Assembly: GCF_004327335.1 (NCBI RefSeq)
Contig: NZ_QJUO01000012.1
Location: 1-64,000, forward strand
Length of the DNA: 64,000 bases
Source: Stutzerimonas kirkiae
GTDB lineage: Bacteria > Pseudomonadota > Gammaproteobacteria > Pseudomonadales > Pseudomonadaceae
Direction: 5' to 3'
Shown here: positions 8,683-18,675 of the stretch, piece after piece
Numbering within the stretch: the stretch's first letter is position 1
Layout: each line of letters starts with the position of its first letter
Notes under the pieces: model-generated
What the model was told of the DNA's origin: nothing
The model's input: the letters and a program-made list of their open reading frames with translations, nothing else
The model's database searches: none
Position numbers and translations under genes: made by a program

Positions 8683-8986
8683 ACCCGGGATCGATGTCGA
8701 AGTCGTCTATGCCCTGGCTGACAGGCAGCGGCTCGTCAATATTCGCGTGCCTGTGGGTGCGAGCATGCGTGATGCCGTCATGCTCTGTGGGCTGGATGCC
8801 GATTTCCCGGAGCTTGACCTGCGCCATGCGCCATTGGGCATCTTCGGCAAGCGTGTCGCTGAGCCTGAGCGGCGCTCGCTCGACGAGGGGGACAGGGTGG
8901 AGATCTATCGCCCCCTGCTGGCCGACCCGAAGGAGGTGCGCAAGTTGAGGGCGGCCAGGGCGAAAGAACGCGCTGGCCACTCCTGA
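8675..8986 (+). CDS. rnfH: RnfH/RatB ubiquitin-like fold protein
   Basis: A 103-residue protein of the RnfH family (beta-grasp), with VYALADRQRLVNIRVPVGASM, APLGIFGKRV and DGDRVEIYRPLLADPKE-like residues (here EGDRVEIYRPLLADPKEVR). It always follows ratA in gammaproteobacteria and was proposed as the second half of a RatAB module, with limited support. The start chosen at 8675 (MDEPGIDVEV) overlaps the upstream stop; the frame opens earlier, but upstream residues have no family match. Confidence 0.88.
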   Translation: MDEPGIDVEVVYALADRQRLVNIRVPVGASMRDAVMLCGLDADFPELDLRHAPLGIFGKRVAEPERRSLDEGDRVEIYRPLLADPKEVRKLRAARAKERAGHS

Positions 8987-8987
8987 G

Positions 8988-9506
8988 TCAGGGGATATCG
9001 AGTGGTTCGGGCGTGGCCACCGGAGCCGCCCTGGCCGCATCGACTTCCCGCTGGATGTCGTCTTCCAGCGAACCTGGCGTCGGGCGAGTCTCGGTCGCCG
9101 GGGGCGCCGTGCTTTCGACTGGTGCCGCGCCGGCAGGCTGGTCGTCTCCCAGAATCGACTGGTCGCGGCTGACGCCAGGCATGAAATCACCCGCCAGGCC
9201 GATCAACTGATCGTTGTCGCTGAATTCCAGGCTGACGCGTTCCTGCTGCCGCTGGCTGCCGCCCACCTGGATGCTGTAGAGGTAATCCCAGCGATTGGGG
9301 TGGAAGGTATCGGTTATCATGGGGTTGCCCATGATAAACCTTACTTGCCTACGGGTCATTCCAGGGCGTAACTGGTCTATCATGTCCTGAGTGACGACAT
9401 TGCCTTGCTGGATGTCGACCTTGTAAACCCCGGGAAATGAACAGCCGGCGAGTGCGAGTAGCCCTACGAAGGTGAGGCTGGTCAGCATGAGCTTGGTATT
9501 TTGCAT
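8988..9506 (-). CDS. bamE: Outer-membrane assembly lipoprotein BamE (OmlA)
   Basis: A 172-residue lipoprotein. The signal peptide [22 protein letters not shown] ends in the lipobox LALA|GC. The SmpA/OmlA domain follows ([43 protein letters not shown]). BamE stabilises the BamA-BamD complex that inserts beta-barrel proteins. The C-terminal third is proline, alanine and threonine rich and longer than the E. coli protein, as in other pseudomonads (OmlA). The start at 9506 is preferred because it begins the signal peptide. It is divergent from fur, as in other Pseudomonas. Confidence 0.95.
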   Translation of the reverse strand: MQNTKLMLTSLTFVGLLALAGCSFPGVYKVDIQQGNVVTQDMIDQLRPGMTRRQVRFIMGNPMITDTFHPNRWDYLYSIQVGGSQRQQERVSLEFSDNDQLIGLAGDFMPGVSRDQSILGDDQPAGAAPVESTAPPATETRPTPGSLEDDIQREVDAARAAPVATPEPLDIP

Positions 9507-9600
9507 CGGTGGGTGACTTCCACTATCTTGGCTGGGCAAACAACCGGATCATACCCGCATTGGAGGATGCTGCGAAACAGCAGCAGTGAGAAAGCCAACC

Positions 9601-10005
9601 ATGGTAGAGAATAGCGAACTGCGTAAAGCTGGTTTAAAGGTGACCCTGCCTCGGGTCAAGATCTTGCAAATGCTCGACACTGCCGAGCAGCGCCACATGA
9701 GTGCCGAGGATGTCTACAAGGCTCTCATGGAGGCTGGTGAGGATGTCGGCCTGGCGACCGTCTATCGTGTGCTGACACAGTTCGAGGCCGCCGGCCTGGT
9801 CGTGCGGCACAATTTCGATGGCGGACATGCGGTATTCGAACTGGCCGACGGCGGGCATCACGATCATATGGTCTGTGTCGAGACGGGCGATGTCATCGAG
9901 TTTTTCGACCCGGAAATCGAGAAGCTGCAGAAGGATATCGTCAAGCGTCATGGCTATGAGCTGGTCGATCACAACCTTGTGTTGTACGTCCGCAAGAAGT
10001 TTTGA
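9601..10005 (+). CDS. fur: Ferric uptake regulator Fur
   Basis: A 134-residue iron-responsive repressor: N-terminal winged helix (MVENSELRKAGLKVTLPR, then GLATVYRVLTQFEAAGLV) and a metal-binding dimerisation domain with GGHHDHMVC. As in P. aeruginosa Fur, the CxxC zinc site of the E. coli protein is not conserved; VCVETGDVIEF has only one cysteine. The frame opens five codons earlier, but the start at 9601 matches known Fur N-termini. It is monocistronic, with a strong terminator 20 bases after the stop. Confidence 0.97.
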   Translation: MVENSELRKAGLKVTLPRVKILQMLDTAEQRHMSAEDVYKALMEAGEDVGLATVYRVLTQFEAAGLVVRHNFDGGHAVFELADGGHHDHMVCVETGDVIEFFDPEIEKLQKDIVKRHGYELVDHNLVLYVRKKF

Positions 10006-10025
10006 CCGACCACTTCGAGAAAAAA

Positions 10026-10049
10026 GGCGAGCTGCGGCTCGCCTTTTTT
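10026..10049 (+). terminator. Rho-independent terminator of fur
   Basis: GGCGAGC (10026-10032), loop TGCG, GCTCGCC (10037-10043) and six T residues at 10044-10049, with an A tract in front. Confidence 0.93.
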
Positions 10050-10278
10050 CTGTGCGATGAAAGGCTAGTCGATCCCGGGGCGCCGTTGTCGATGAATCCG
10101 GCTCCGCTCCATATGTATTCCTGCGCTTGCCTCTCGTGGCGATGTAGAGGCTCCGCCCGCAGGCCGCCAGGGCTGGCGGTCGCCTTCCGGGGTGTCGGCA
10201 TGTAACGTCAAAAATCTCACCTGGACGTTTTTGTCAGGTATGGTTCCTGAACTGGTTTGGTTCATGGGAGGAGAATGG

Positions 10279-11127
10279 ATGTCCTATGTAACGGCTTGTC
10301 TCGATACTTCACCGTTTCTTCCAGCGGTCTGCGATTACGTGGCCTGGTCATGCAGCAAGCTGGCTGCGCCATTGATGCTGTTGCATGTGGTCGATAGTCC
10401 ACGTTACCCGGGTTCCGTTTCCCTGAGCGGCACCGCCGGTCTTGGGGGGCGTGAGCATTTTCTGGACGAGTTGGTGCGACTGGATGCACAGAGGAGTCGT
10501 GTTGCCCGCGAACAGGGGCAGATCCTTCTCGAGTCGGCGGCGACCTGGCTGCGAAAGGCCGGCGCACCGGAGGCTCAACTGCGCCTGTGCGAGGGCAGCT
10601 TGCCCCATGTGGTCAAGGAGCAGGCTGCGGGTACCCGCCTGCTGGTGATCGGACGCCAGGGCGAGGACTCATCGGAAGAGGACTATGTGGGCAGCCAGCT
10701 GGAGAGCGTTATCCGGGTCTGTGACAGGCCGATTCTGGTCGTGCCCGAGAATTTCTCCGAGCCGGAGTCGGTATTACTGGCTTACGATGGCAGCGATACC
10801 GCGCGCAAGGCGCTGGAGTGGTTGCTGGAGGGCGCCTTGTGCCAGGGCATGCGACTGCATGTCCTGTTGGTGGGTAACGATAGCGAAGTTACACGACTGC
10901 ATCTCGATTGGGCCCGGGAGCGTATCGCCCAGGCCGGTTTGCAGGCGAATGTCTCGGCTCGCGACGGACTGGCCGAGCATGTGCTGCAGGCGTATATCGA
11001 CGAGCACGATATCGACCTGCTGGTGATGGGGGCCTATGGCCATTCGCGGATACGCCGCTTTCTGGTCGGCAGTACCACGACCAATATGCTGCACCGTACC
11101 AGCCTGCCACTGCTGTTGGTGCGCTGA
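10279..11127 (+). CDS. Tandem universal stress protein (UspE-like)
   Basis: A 282-residue protein with two Usp domains (about 1-145 and 150-282). The second ends with the nucleotide-binding pattern GAYGHSRIRRFLVGSTT followed by LLLV, the GxxGH-(9)-G(S/T) motif of ATP-binding Usps. The first half retains LLVIGRQGEDSSEEDYVGSQ, a weaker version. Tandem Usps of this kind are induced in stress or low oxygen in pseudomonads. The start at 10279 has GGGAGGAG just upstream; the frame opens 29 codons earlier without a family match. It marks a junction: from memory recN follows fur in PAO1, whereas here this gene does. Confidence 0.85.
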   Translation: MSYVTACLDTSPFLPAVCDYVAWSCSKLAAPLMLLHVVDSPRYPGSVSLSGTAGLGGREHFLDELVRLDAQRSRVAREQGQILLESAATWLRKAGAPEAQLRLCEGSLPHVVKEQAAGTRLLVIGRQGEDSSEEDYVGSQLESVIRVCDRPILVVPENFSEPESVLLAYDGSDTARKALEWLLEGALCQGMRLHVLLVGNDSEVTRLHLDWARERIAQAGLQANVSARDGLAEHVLQAYIDEHDIDLLVMGAYGHSRIRRFLVGSTTTNMLHRTSLPLLLVR

Positions 11128-11198
11128 TGAGGCAGTGGTAAGCGGCAAGCCATAAAGGGGGCTTGACAGGGTTTTCCGGTCGCCTCTCAGACTGATTA

Positions 11199-11257
11199 AG
11201 CTTGCAGCTTGCAGCTTGCAGCTTGCAGCTTGCAGCTTGCAGCTTGCAGCTTGCAGC
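11199..11257. repeat. Heptanucleotide tandem repeat AGCTTGC, 8 copies
   Basis: Eight perfect copies of AGCTTGC (11199-11254) plus a partial unit AGC lie between the convergent universal stress gene and dipA, ending 2 bases before the dipA stop. The same heptamer, inverted (GCAAGCT), occurs at about 30096-30123. Perfect short tandem arrays are prone to slippage. Confidence 0.95.
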
Positions 11258-11259
11258 CA

Positions 11260-13893
11260 TCAGAGCCAGTGCGGATAGCGCTCCAGTGATCCCAGCAGTT
11301 CGCCGCTGGGAATGGGTTTGTCGAACAGGTAGCCCTGGCCGATGTCGCAGTTGTGGTGGCGCAGGAAGTTGAGTTGGGCGATAGTTTCTACGCCCTCGGC
11401 GACGACTTTGAGCTTGAGGTTGCGCGCCATGGCGATCACGGCCGAGGTGATCTCCATATCGTTCTGGTTGTCGGGGATGTCCTTGATGAAGCTGCGATCG
11501 ATCTTGATCACGTCGATGGGGAATTTCTTCAGGTAGCTCAGGGATGAGTAGCCGGTGCCGAAGTCGTCCATGGCCAGGGTCACACCGAGCGCCTTGAGCC
11601 CCTGGAGCTGCTTGCGGGTTTCTTCGGTGGCTTCCAGCAGCAGGCTTTCGGTCAGTTCCAGCTCCAGCAGTTCGGCAGGCAGCCCTTCTTCCAGAAGGAT
11701 GTTCTTCATGGCGTCGACCAGCTCCGGGTCGGAGAACTGCTTGGGCGACAGGTTGATGGCGATCTGCGGGGTGCCGCGCCCCAGGGCCGCCAGTTTTACA
11801 CCCATGCGACAGGCTTCGCGCGCCACCCACTTGCCGATGGGGATGATCAGGCCGGTTTCTTCGGCGACTGTGATGAACTGGTCCGGGCGGATCATGCCCT
11901 TTTCCGGGTGCCGCCAGCGCAGCAGTGCTTCCAGGCCCTGCAACTTGCCGGTGCGCAGGCACAGCTTGGGCTGATAGAAGACCTCCAGTTCGTCCTGTAC
12001 CAGTGCCCGGCGCAGGTTGTTCTCGACGAACAGCTTGTAGTTGGTTTCGGCATGCAGGGCATCGGTGAATACCTGCACCTGATTCTTGCCGTTGGCCTTG
12101 GCCTTGTGCAGCGCCTGACCGGCGTGTTTCATCAGCGTTGCCGGGTCCTTGCCGTGCTGCGGGCTGCAGGCCAGCCCCAGCGAAGCACTGATGCTGATCA
12201 GTTGCTTGTCGACGAACAGCGGCTTGTCGATGATGCCGAGTACCTGGTCGGCCATGACCTGCCCATCGGTCGGGCTCATGCCATCGAACAGCAGGGCGAA
12301 TTCATTGCTGGCGAAGCGCGAGAGCAGGGCTTCGCGGCTGATGCCGTTGCGCAGGCGCTGTGCCAGGCTGATCAGCAGCTTGTCGCCGGTGTGGTGGCCC
12401 AGGCTGTCGTTGATGCGCTTGAAGTTGTCGATGTCCACTAGCAGCAGGCATTGCTGGGTATCCGGGTCCTGCGTGAAGCGCTTGCCGATTTCGCGAATGA
12501 AACAGGGGCGATTGCCCAGGCCGGTCAGGTTGTCCGTATAGGCCAGGCGCTCGATATGTTCCTGGGCCAGCTTGGCCTGGGTGATGTCTTCGTAGATGCC
12601 GATGTAGTGGGTCAGCTCGCCGTCTTCGTCGAAGATCTTGGAGATCGAGAGCTGGCCCCAGTACGGATCGAGATTCTTGCGGCGGCTGCGGAACTCGCCT
12701 TGCCAACTGTTGCTGTCGGCCATTACCGAGGAGGTGTCGAACAGCAAGGTGCTGAGGTTTTCCATGGCCGTCAGTTCGGTCAGGTGGTGGCCCTGCACTT
12801 CTTCGCTGGAGAACTCGGTGATGGTGGTGAAGCTGGGGTTGACGTATTCCACCACGCCATTGCGGTCCACCAGGATGAAGGCGCTGGCGCTCTGTTCGAT
12901 GGCGCGCTGGAACAGGTGCAGGGTGTGGGTGAGGCTCAGGCGTTGCTGATTGGCGATGACCTGGGCGTACTGGTCCGCCAGTTCGCCGGCGAACGCGATC
13001 TCGTCCGGGTGCCAGTTGCGTGGTTCGCCCTTGTGTTCGAGGCAGAGTACACCGACGACATCGCCACCGATGCGGATGCTGGCATCGAGTATCGAGCGCA
13101 CACCGAAGGGCTGGAAAAAGGTATCGAACAGCTCCCGTGTGCGCGGGTCTTCCTGAACGTCCCGCGCGTCTATTGCGCGATCGCTGTGCAGGGCCTGCAG
13201 GTAGGCGGGGAAACCACTTATATCGAATTCCGGCGGGTACTGGCTGCTTTGCGGGTCGGTGATGTAGCTGGCGATCGGGACCAGCTTGGTACCGTCCAGT
13301 TGCCAGATCGCGGCGCGGCTGAGGCCATAGGCCTCGCAGGCGGCCTGGGTTATCAACTGGGCCGCTTCCTGGTGCGGGTTGGTGGCTTTGTAGCGTTGCC
13401 TGGCCAGTTTGACGATCAGGTTCTGCTGGGCGCGGGAGCGCAGCAGGTGTTCGGACTGATTGGCATCTTGCGCTTCCAGTCTCTCTGTCTGGCAGGTTTC
13501 CCGGGGCTCCACCAGCAGGTAGCCGCTGAGCAGTTCCTTGCCGAAGCGTTGCAGCGTCTCGCCGGTCTCGATCAGTTGCAACTGGCCTAGTGGTGTATTC
13601 AGGCGATAGCGCACCGAGTAGTGGCCGACCTGGCCCAGTTGCTGCTGGATACTGTCATGCAGCGCTTGCTGGCGCAGCGGTTCCATCAGCCTGGCGTAGG
13701 GGGTGTCGATCAGGGCGCAGAGCTCGTTGGCGGCGATGCCCAACTGCTGCTCGCAATTGGGGTCGAGGTACAACAGGGGCCAGCCTGTCTCGTTCAGCCG
13801 CTCGAAGTGCAGCATGCCGAGCCGCGATGGCTCGGGTGATGGAGCTACAACCTCGGTCGCCAGTCGGCTGGCGGCATCGGGATGTCTTTTCAT
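11260..13893 (-). CDS. dipA: PAS-GAF-PAS-GGDEF-EAL cyclic-di-GMP phosphodiesterase DipA
   Basis: An 877-residue cytoplasmic protein: N-terminal PAS-like region (about 25-130), GAF (150-310), PAS (330-450), GGDEF (455-610) and EAL (625-877). The GGDEF site is degenerate (RFASNEFALLF), so cyclase activity is unlikely. The EAL domain keeps its key residues (LEALLRWRHP, INLSPKQF, ELTES, MDDFGTGYSSL, KIDRSF, VAEGVET). This arrangement and the position beside aceF match P. aeruginosa PA5017, the dispersion-induced phosphodiesterase. No membrane helices are seen, so input is probably through PAS and GAF. Transcribed towards the heptamer repeat, apparently alone. Confidence 0.9.
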   Translation of the reverse strand: MKRHPDAASRLATEVVAPSPEPSRLGMLHFERLNETGWPLLYLDPNCEQQLGIAANELCALIDTPYARLMEPLRQQALHDSIQQQLGQVGHYSVRYRLNTPLGQLQLIETGETLQRFGKELLSGYLLVEPRETCQTERLEAQDANQSEHLLRSRAQQNLIVKLARQRYKATNPHQEAAQLITQAACEAYGLSRAAIWQLDGTKLVPIASYITDPQSSQYPPEFDISGFPAYLQALHSDRAIDARDVQEDPRTRELFDTFFQPFGVRSILDASIRIGGDVVGVLCLEHKGEPRNWHPDEIAFAGELADQYAQVIANQQRLSLTHTLHLFQRAIEQSASAFILVDRNGVVEYVNPSFTTITEFSSEEVQGHHLTELTAMENLSTLLFDTSSVMADSNSWQGEFRSRRKNLDPYWGQLSISKIFDEDGELTHYIGIYEDITQAKLAQEHIERLAYTDNLTGLGNRPCFIREIGKRFTQDPDTQQCLLLVDIDNFKRINDSLGHHTGDKLLISLAQRLRNGISREALLSRFASNEFALLFDGMSPTDGQVMADQVLGIIDKPLFVDKQLISISASLGLACSPQHGKDPATLMKHAGQALHKAKANGKNQVQVFTDALHAETNYKLFVENNLRRALVQDELEVFYQPKLCLRTGKLQGLEALLRWRHPEKGMIRPDQFITVAEETGLIIPIGKWVAREACRMGVKLAALGRGTPQIAINLSPKQFSDPELVDAMKNILLEEGLPAELLELELTESLLLEATEETRKQLQGLKALGVTLAMDDFGTGYSSLSYLKKFPIDVIKIDRSFIKDIPDNQNDMEITSAVIAMARNLKLKVVAEGVETIAQLNFLRHHNCDIGQGYLFDKPIPSGELLGSLERYPHWL

Positions 13894-14096
13894 CGAATGG
13901 CTGCTTCACAGTGGACTGGTTGGAATATTTGCAGAGTGCTTCGCAGGGTTTCTGCAAATGTCCGCGATTTTCTAGGCAAGGTTGCACCAAGCTCTATCGT
14001 GCTGACAAGGGAGCTTTCCAACTTATTGTTAATGAAAAACTTTTTCTTGTATGAGCGAATGCTCCGGCCAGGGATTCCGGAGGTTCTGAAAGGTAT

Positions 14097-14118
14097 CACC
14101 CCGCCGGGTGGCGGGGTG
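14097..14118 (-). terminator. Candidate terminator hairpin downstream of aceF
   Basis: CACCCCGCC (14097-14105), loop GGGT, GGCGGGGTG (14110-14118): a perfect 9-bp stem 11 bases past the aceF stop. No T tract follows on the minus strand, so it may stall polymerase or protect the 3' end rather than terminate intrinsically. The rest of the 13894-14129 gap holds the dipA upstream region with AT-rich sequence near 14015-14050. Confidence 0.5.
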
Positions 14119-14129
14119 AGTATGCGGGC

Positions 14130-15758
14130 TTAGAGCAGCAGTGTGCGGATATCCGCCAGCAATTCGGAGAGTCGCCGTGTGAAGCGTGCCGCCGCCGCGC
14201 CGTTGATCACACGGTGATCGTAGGACAGGGACAGGGGCAACATCAACCTCGGCTGGAAGGATTGACCGTCCCATACCGGCTGCAGGGTGGCCTTGGACAC
14301 GCCGAGGATCGCCACTTCCGGGGCGTTGACTATCGGCGTGAAGCCGGTGCCGCCAATATGCCCGAGGCTGGAGATGGTGAAGCAGGCGCCCTGCATGGCA
14401 TCCGGCGAGAGTTTCTTGTTACGCGCTTTGTCCGCCAGTGCGGCCGCTTCGCCCGCCAGTTGCAGCAGGCTCTTCTGGTCGACATCACGGATGACCGGTA
14501 CCAGCAGGCCGTCCGGGGTGTCCACGGCGAAGCCGATGTGCACGTATTTCTTGCGGATCAGCGCCTGCCCGCTGGGTGCCAGCGAACTGTTGAAGTCCGG
14601 CAGTTCCCTGAGCAGATGGGCACAGGCCTTGAGCAGCAGTGGCAGTACGGTCAGCTTGACGCCGGCCTTCTCGGCGATCGCCTTCTGGGCGACGCGGAAG
14701 GCTTCCAGTTCGGTGATGTCGGCCGATTCGAACTGGGTCACGTGGGGTACGTTGAGCCAGCTGCGATGCAGGTTGGCGGCGCCGACCTGCATCAGACGGG
14801 TCATCGCCACCTCTTCCACTTCGCCGAACTTGCTGAAGTCGATTGCCGGGATCGGCGGAATACCCGCGCCGCCCGTGGTTGCCGCAGTGCCTGCCTTGCC
14901 CTGTTGCAGCACGCTCTTGACGTAGTTCTGCACGTCCTCCTTGAGCACGCGGCCTTTCGGGCCGGTGCCGCTGACGGCGGACAGTTCCACGCCGAACTCG
15001 CGTGCCAGCAGGCGCACCGCCGGGCCGGCATGCACCTTGGTGCCGTCGCGGCTGGGGGCGCCGACCGGCTTGGCGCTTGCCTCGGCCTTCTCCGGCTGCG
15101 GCGCTGCCGGGGCGGTTGCGGCGGGCTTGGCGTCGTTGTTCGGTGCGGGCTTGGCCGGTGCCGCGCCCTTGACCTTGAGGGTCAGGATCAGGTCGCCGGT
15201 ACCGACTTCGTCATCCAGCTTGATGCTCAGGCTTTCCACTTCGCCGGCGGCCGGCGAGGGGATTTCCATGCTGGCCTTGTCCGATTCCAGGGTGATCAGC
15301 GATTGCTCGGCCGCGACCTGGTCGCCGGCCTTGACGAACACCTCGATGACCCGGGCCTTGCCTGCCGAGCCGATATCCGGCACGCGGATTTCCTGGCTAC
15401 TGGCTTCGCCCTGGTCGGCGCCTTGCGAGGCTTCGTCCTGGCTGGCCTCGGTCTGCGCGGACTCCGGCTTGGCTTCTGCTTGCGCCGCCGGCTCTTGCGC
15501 CGGGGCTTCGCTGGTGCTTGGCGCGTCTTCGGCTTCCAACTCCAGCAAGTCGTCGCCCTCTTTCAGGCGATCGCCCAGCTTGACCTTCAGGCTCTTGACC
15601 ACCCCGGCCTTGGGCGCCGGGATTTCCATGCTGGCCTTGTCCGACTCCAGGGTCAGCAGGCTCTGCTCGGCTTCGATACGGTCGCCGACCTTGACGAACA
15701 GTTCGATGACCTCGCCTTCGCCGCTGCCGATGTCGGGTACGCGAATCAATTCACTCAT
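14130..15758 (-). CDS. aceF: Pyruvate dehydrogenase E2, dihydrolipoyl acetyltransferase
   Basis: A 542-residue protein with two N-terminal lipoyl domains (about 3-75 and 118-192), each with the lipoylation motif ESDKASMEIP. Alanine/proline-rich linkers follow, then a peripheral-subunit-binding domain (about 245-280, AGPAVRLLAREFGVELSAV) and the catalytic acetyltransferase core with SYDHRVINGAAAARF. It transfers acetyl groups from E1 to CoA and forms the complex core. Two lipoyl domains are one fewer than E. coli and the same as P. aeruginosa as I recall. The start at 15758 follows GAGGAG. The aceE stop lies 11 bases upstream. Confidence 0.97.
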   Translation of the reverse strand: MSELIRVPDIGSGEGEVIELFVKVGDRIEAEQSLLTLESDKASMEIPAPKAGVVKSLKVKLGDRLKEGDDLLELEAEDAPSTSEAPAQEPAAQAEAKPESAQTEASQDEASQGADQGEASSQEIRVPDIGSAGKARVIEVFVKAGDQVAAEQSLITLESDKASMEIPSPAAGEVESLSIKLDDEVGTGDLILTLKVKGAAPAKPAPNNDAKPAATAPAAPQPEKAEASAKPVGAPSRDGTKVHAGPAVRLLAREFGVELSAVSGTGPKGRVLKEDVQNYVKSVLQQGKAGTAATTGGAGIPPIPAIDFSKFGEVEEVAMTRLMQVGAANLHRSWLNVPHVTQFESADITELEAFRVAQKAIAEKAGVKLTVLPLLLKACAHLLRELPDFNSSLAPSGQALIRKKYVHIGFAVDTPDGLLVPVIRDVDQKSLLQLAGEAAALADKARNKKLSPDAMQGACFTISSLGHIGGTGFTPIVNAPEVAILGVSKATLQPVWDGQSFQPRLMLPLSLSYDHRVINGAAAARFTRRLSELLADIRTLLL

Positions 15759-15769
15759 GGCTTCGCTCC

Positions 15770-18427
<2,658 letters not shown>

Positions 18428-18542
18428 GGCTTGCTCCATGGCGGAAAGGCTTCCAGAATCGGTCGCCTGCTGCACGATCGGCTTTGTGAGCCGATGCGGT
18501 ATATGTTCTTGGATTATGGGCCGGGGGTAAGAACCGGGCTGT

Positions 18543-18599
18543 GTAGTTTTACTACAAAAGCCGGAAATGATCAGCCCCCCGCCACTAACTTTAGTAGTG
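18543..18599. promoter_or_regulatory. Two palindromes in the aceE-glnE divergent region
   Basis: GTAGTTTTACTAC (18543-18555) and CACTAACTTTAGTAGTG (18583-18599) are short inverted repeats built on TAGT/ACTA half-sites, with centres 42 bp apart (about four helical turns). They lie 116-172 bases upstream of aceE and 77-133 bases upstream of glnE. No PdhR-type site is seen. They look like operators for an unidentified regulator. Confidence 0.4.
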
Positions 18600-18675
18600 A
18601 AGCCCCCGCGCCGACTCCCGTGCGCGGCCCTTGGTCAAGGGGGTCACTGCCCGGATTATCGCGACAAGGATACCT

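Noticed and set aside
8248..8986. RatA-RnfH as a true toxin-antitoxin system
   Set aside because: The pair is a conserved core gene couple in gammaproteobacteria and evidence for toxin-antitoxin behaviour is limited, so it is described as housekeeping.
10195..10240. Anr box or other known operator before the universal stress gene
   Set aside because: No TTGAT-N4-ATCAA is seen; only an imperfect AACGTC/GACGTT repeat, which is not assignable.
11199..11257. Could the heptamer array be a CRISPR?
   Set aside because: Units are 7 bp with no spacers, and no cas genes are near.
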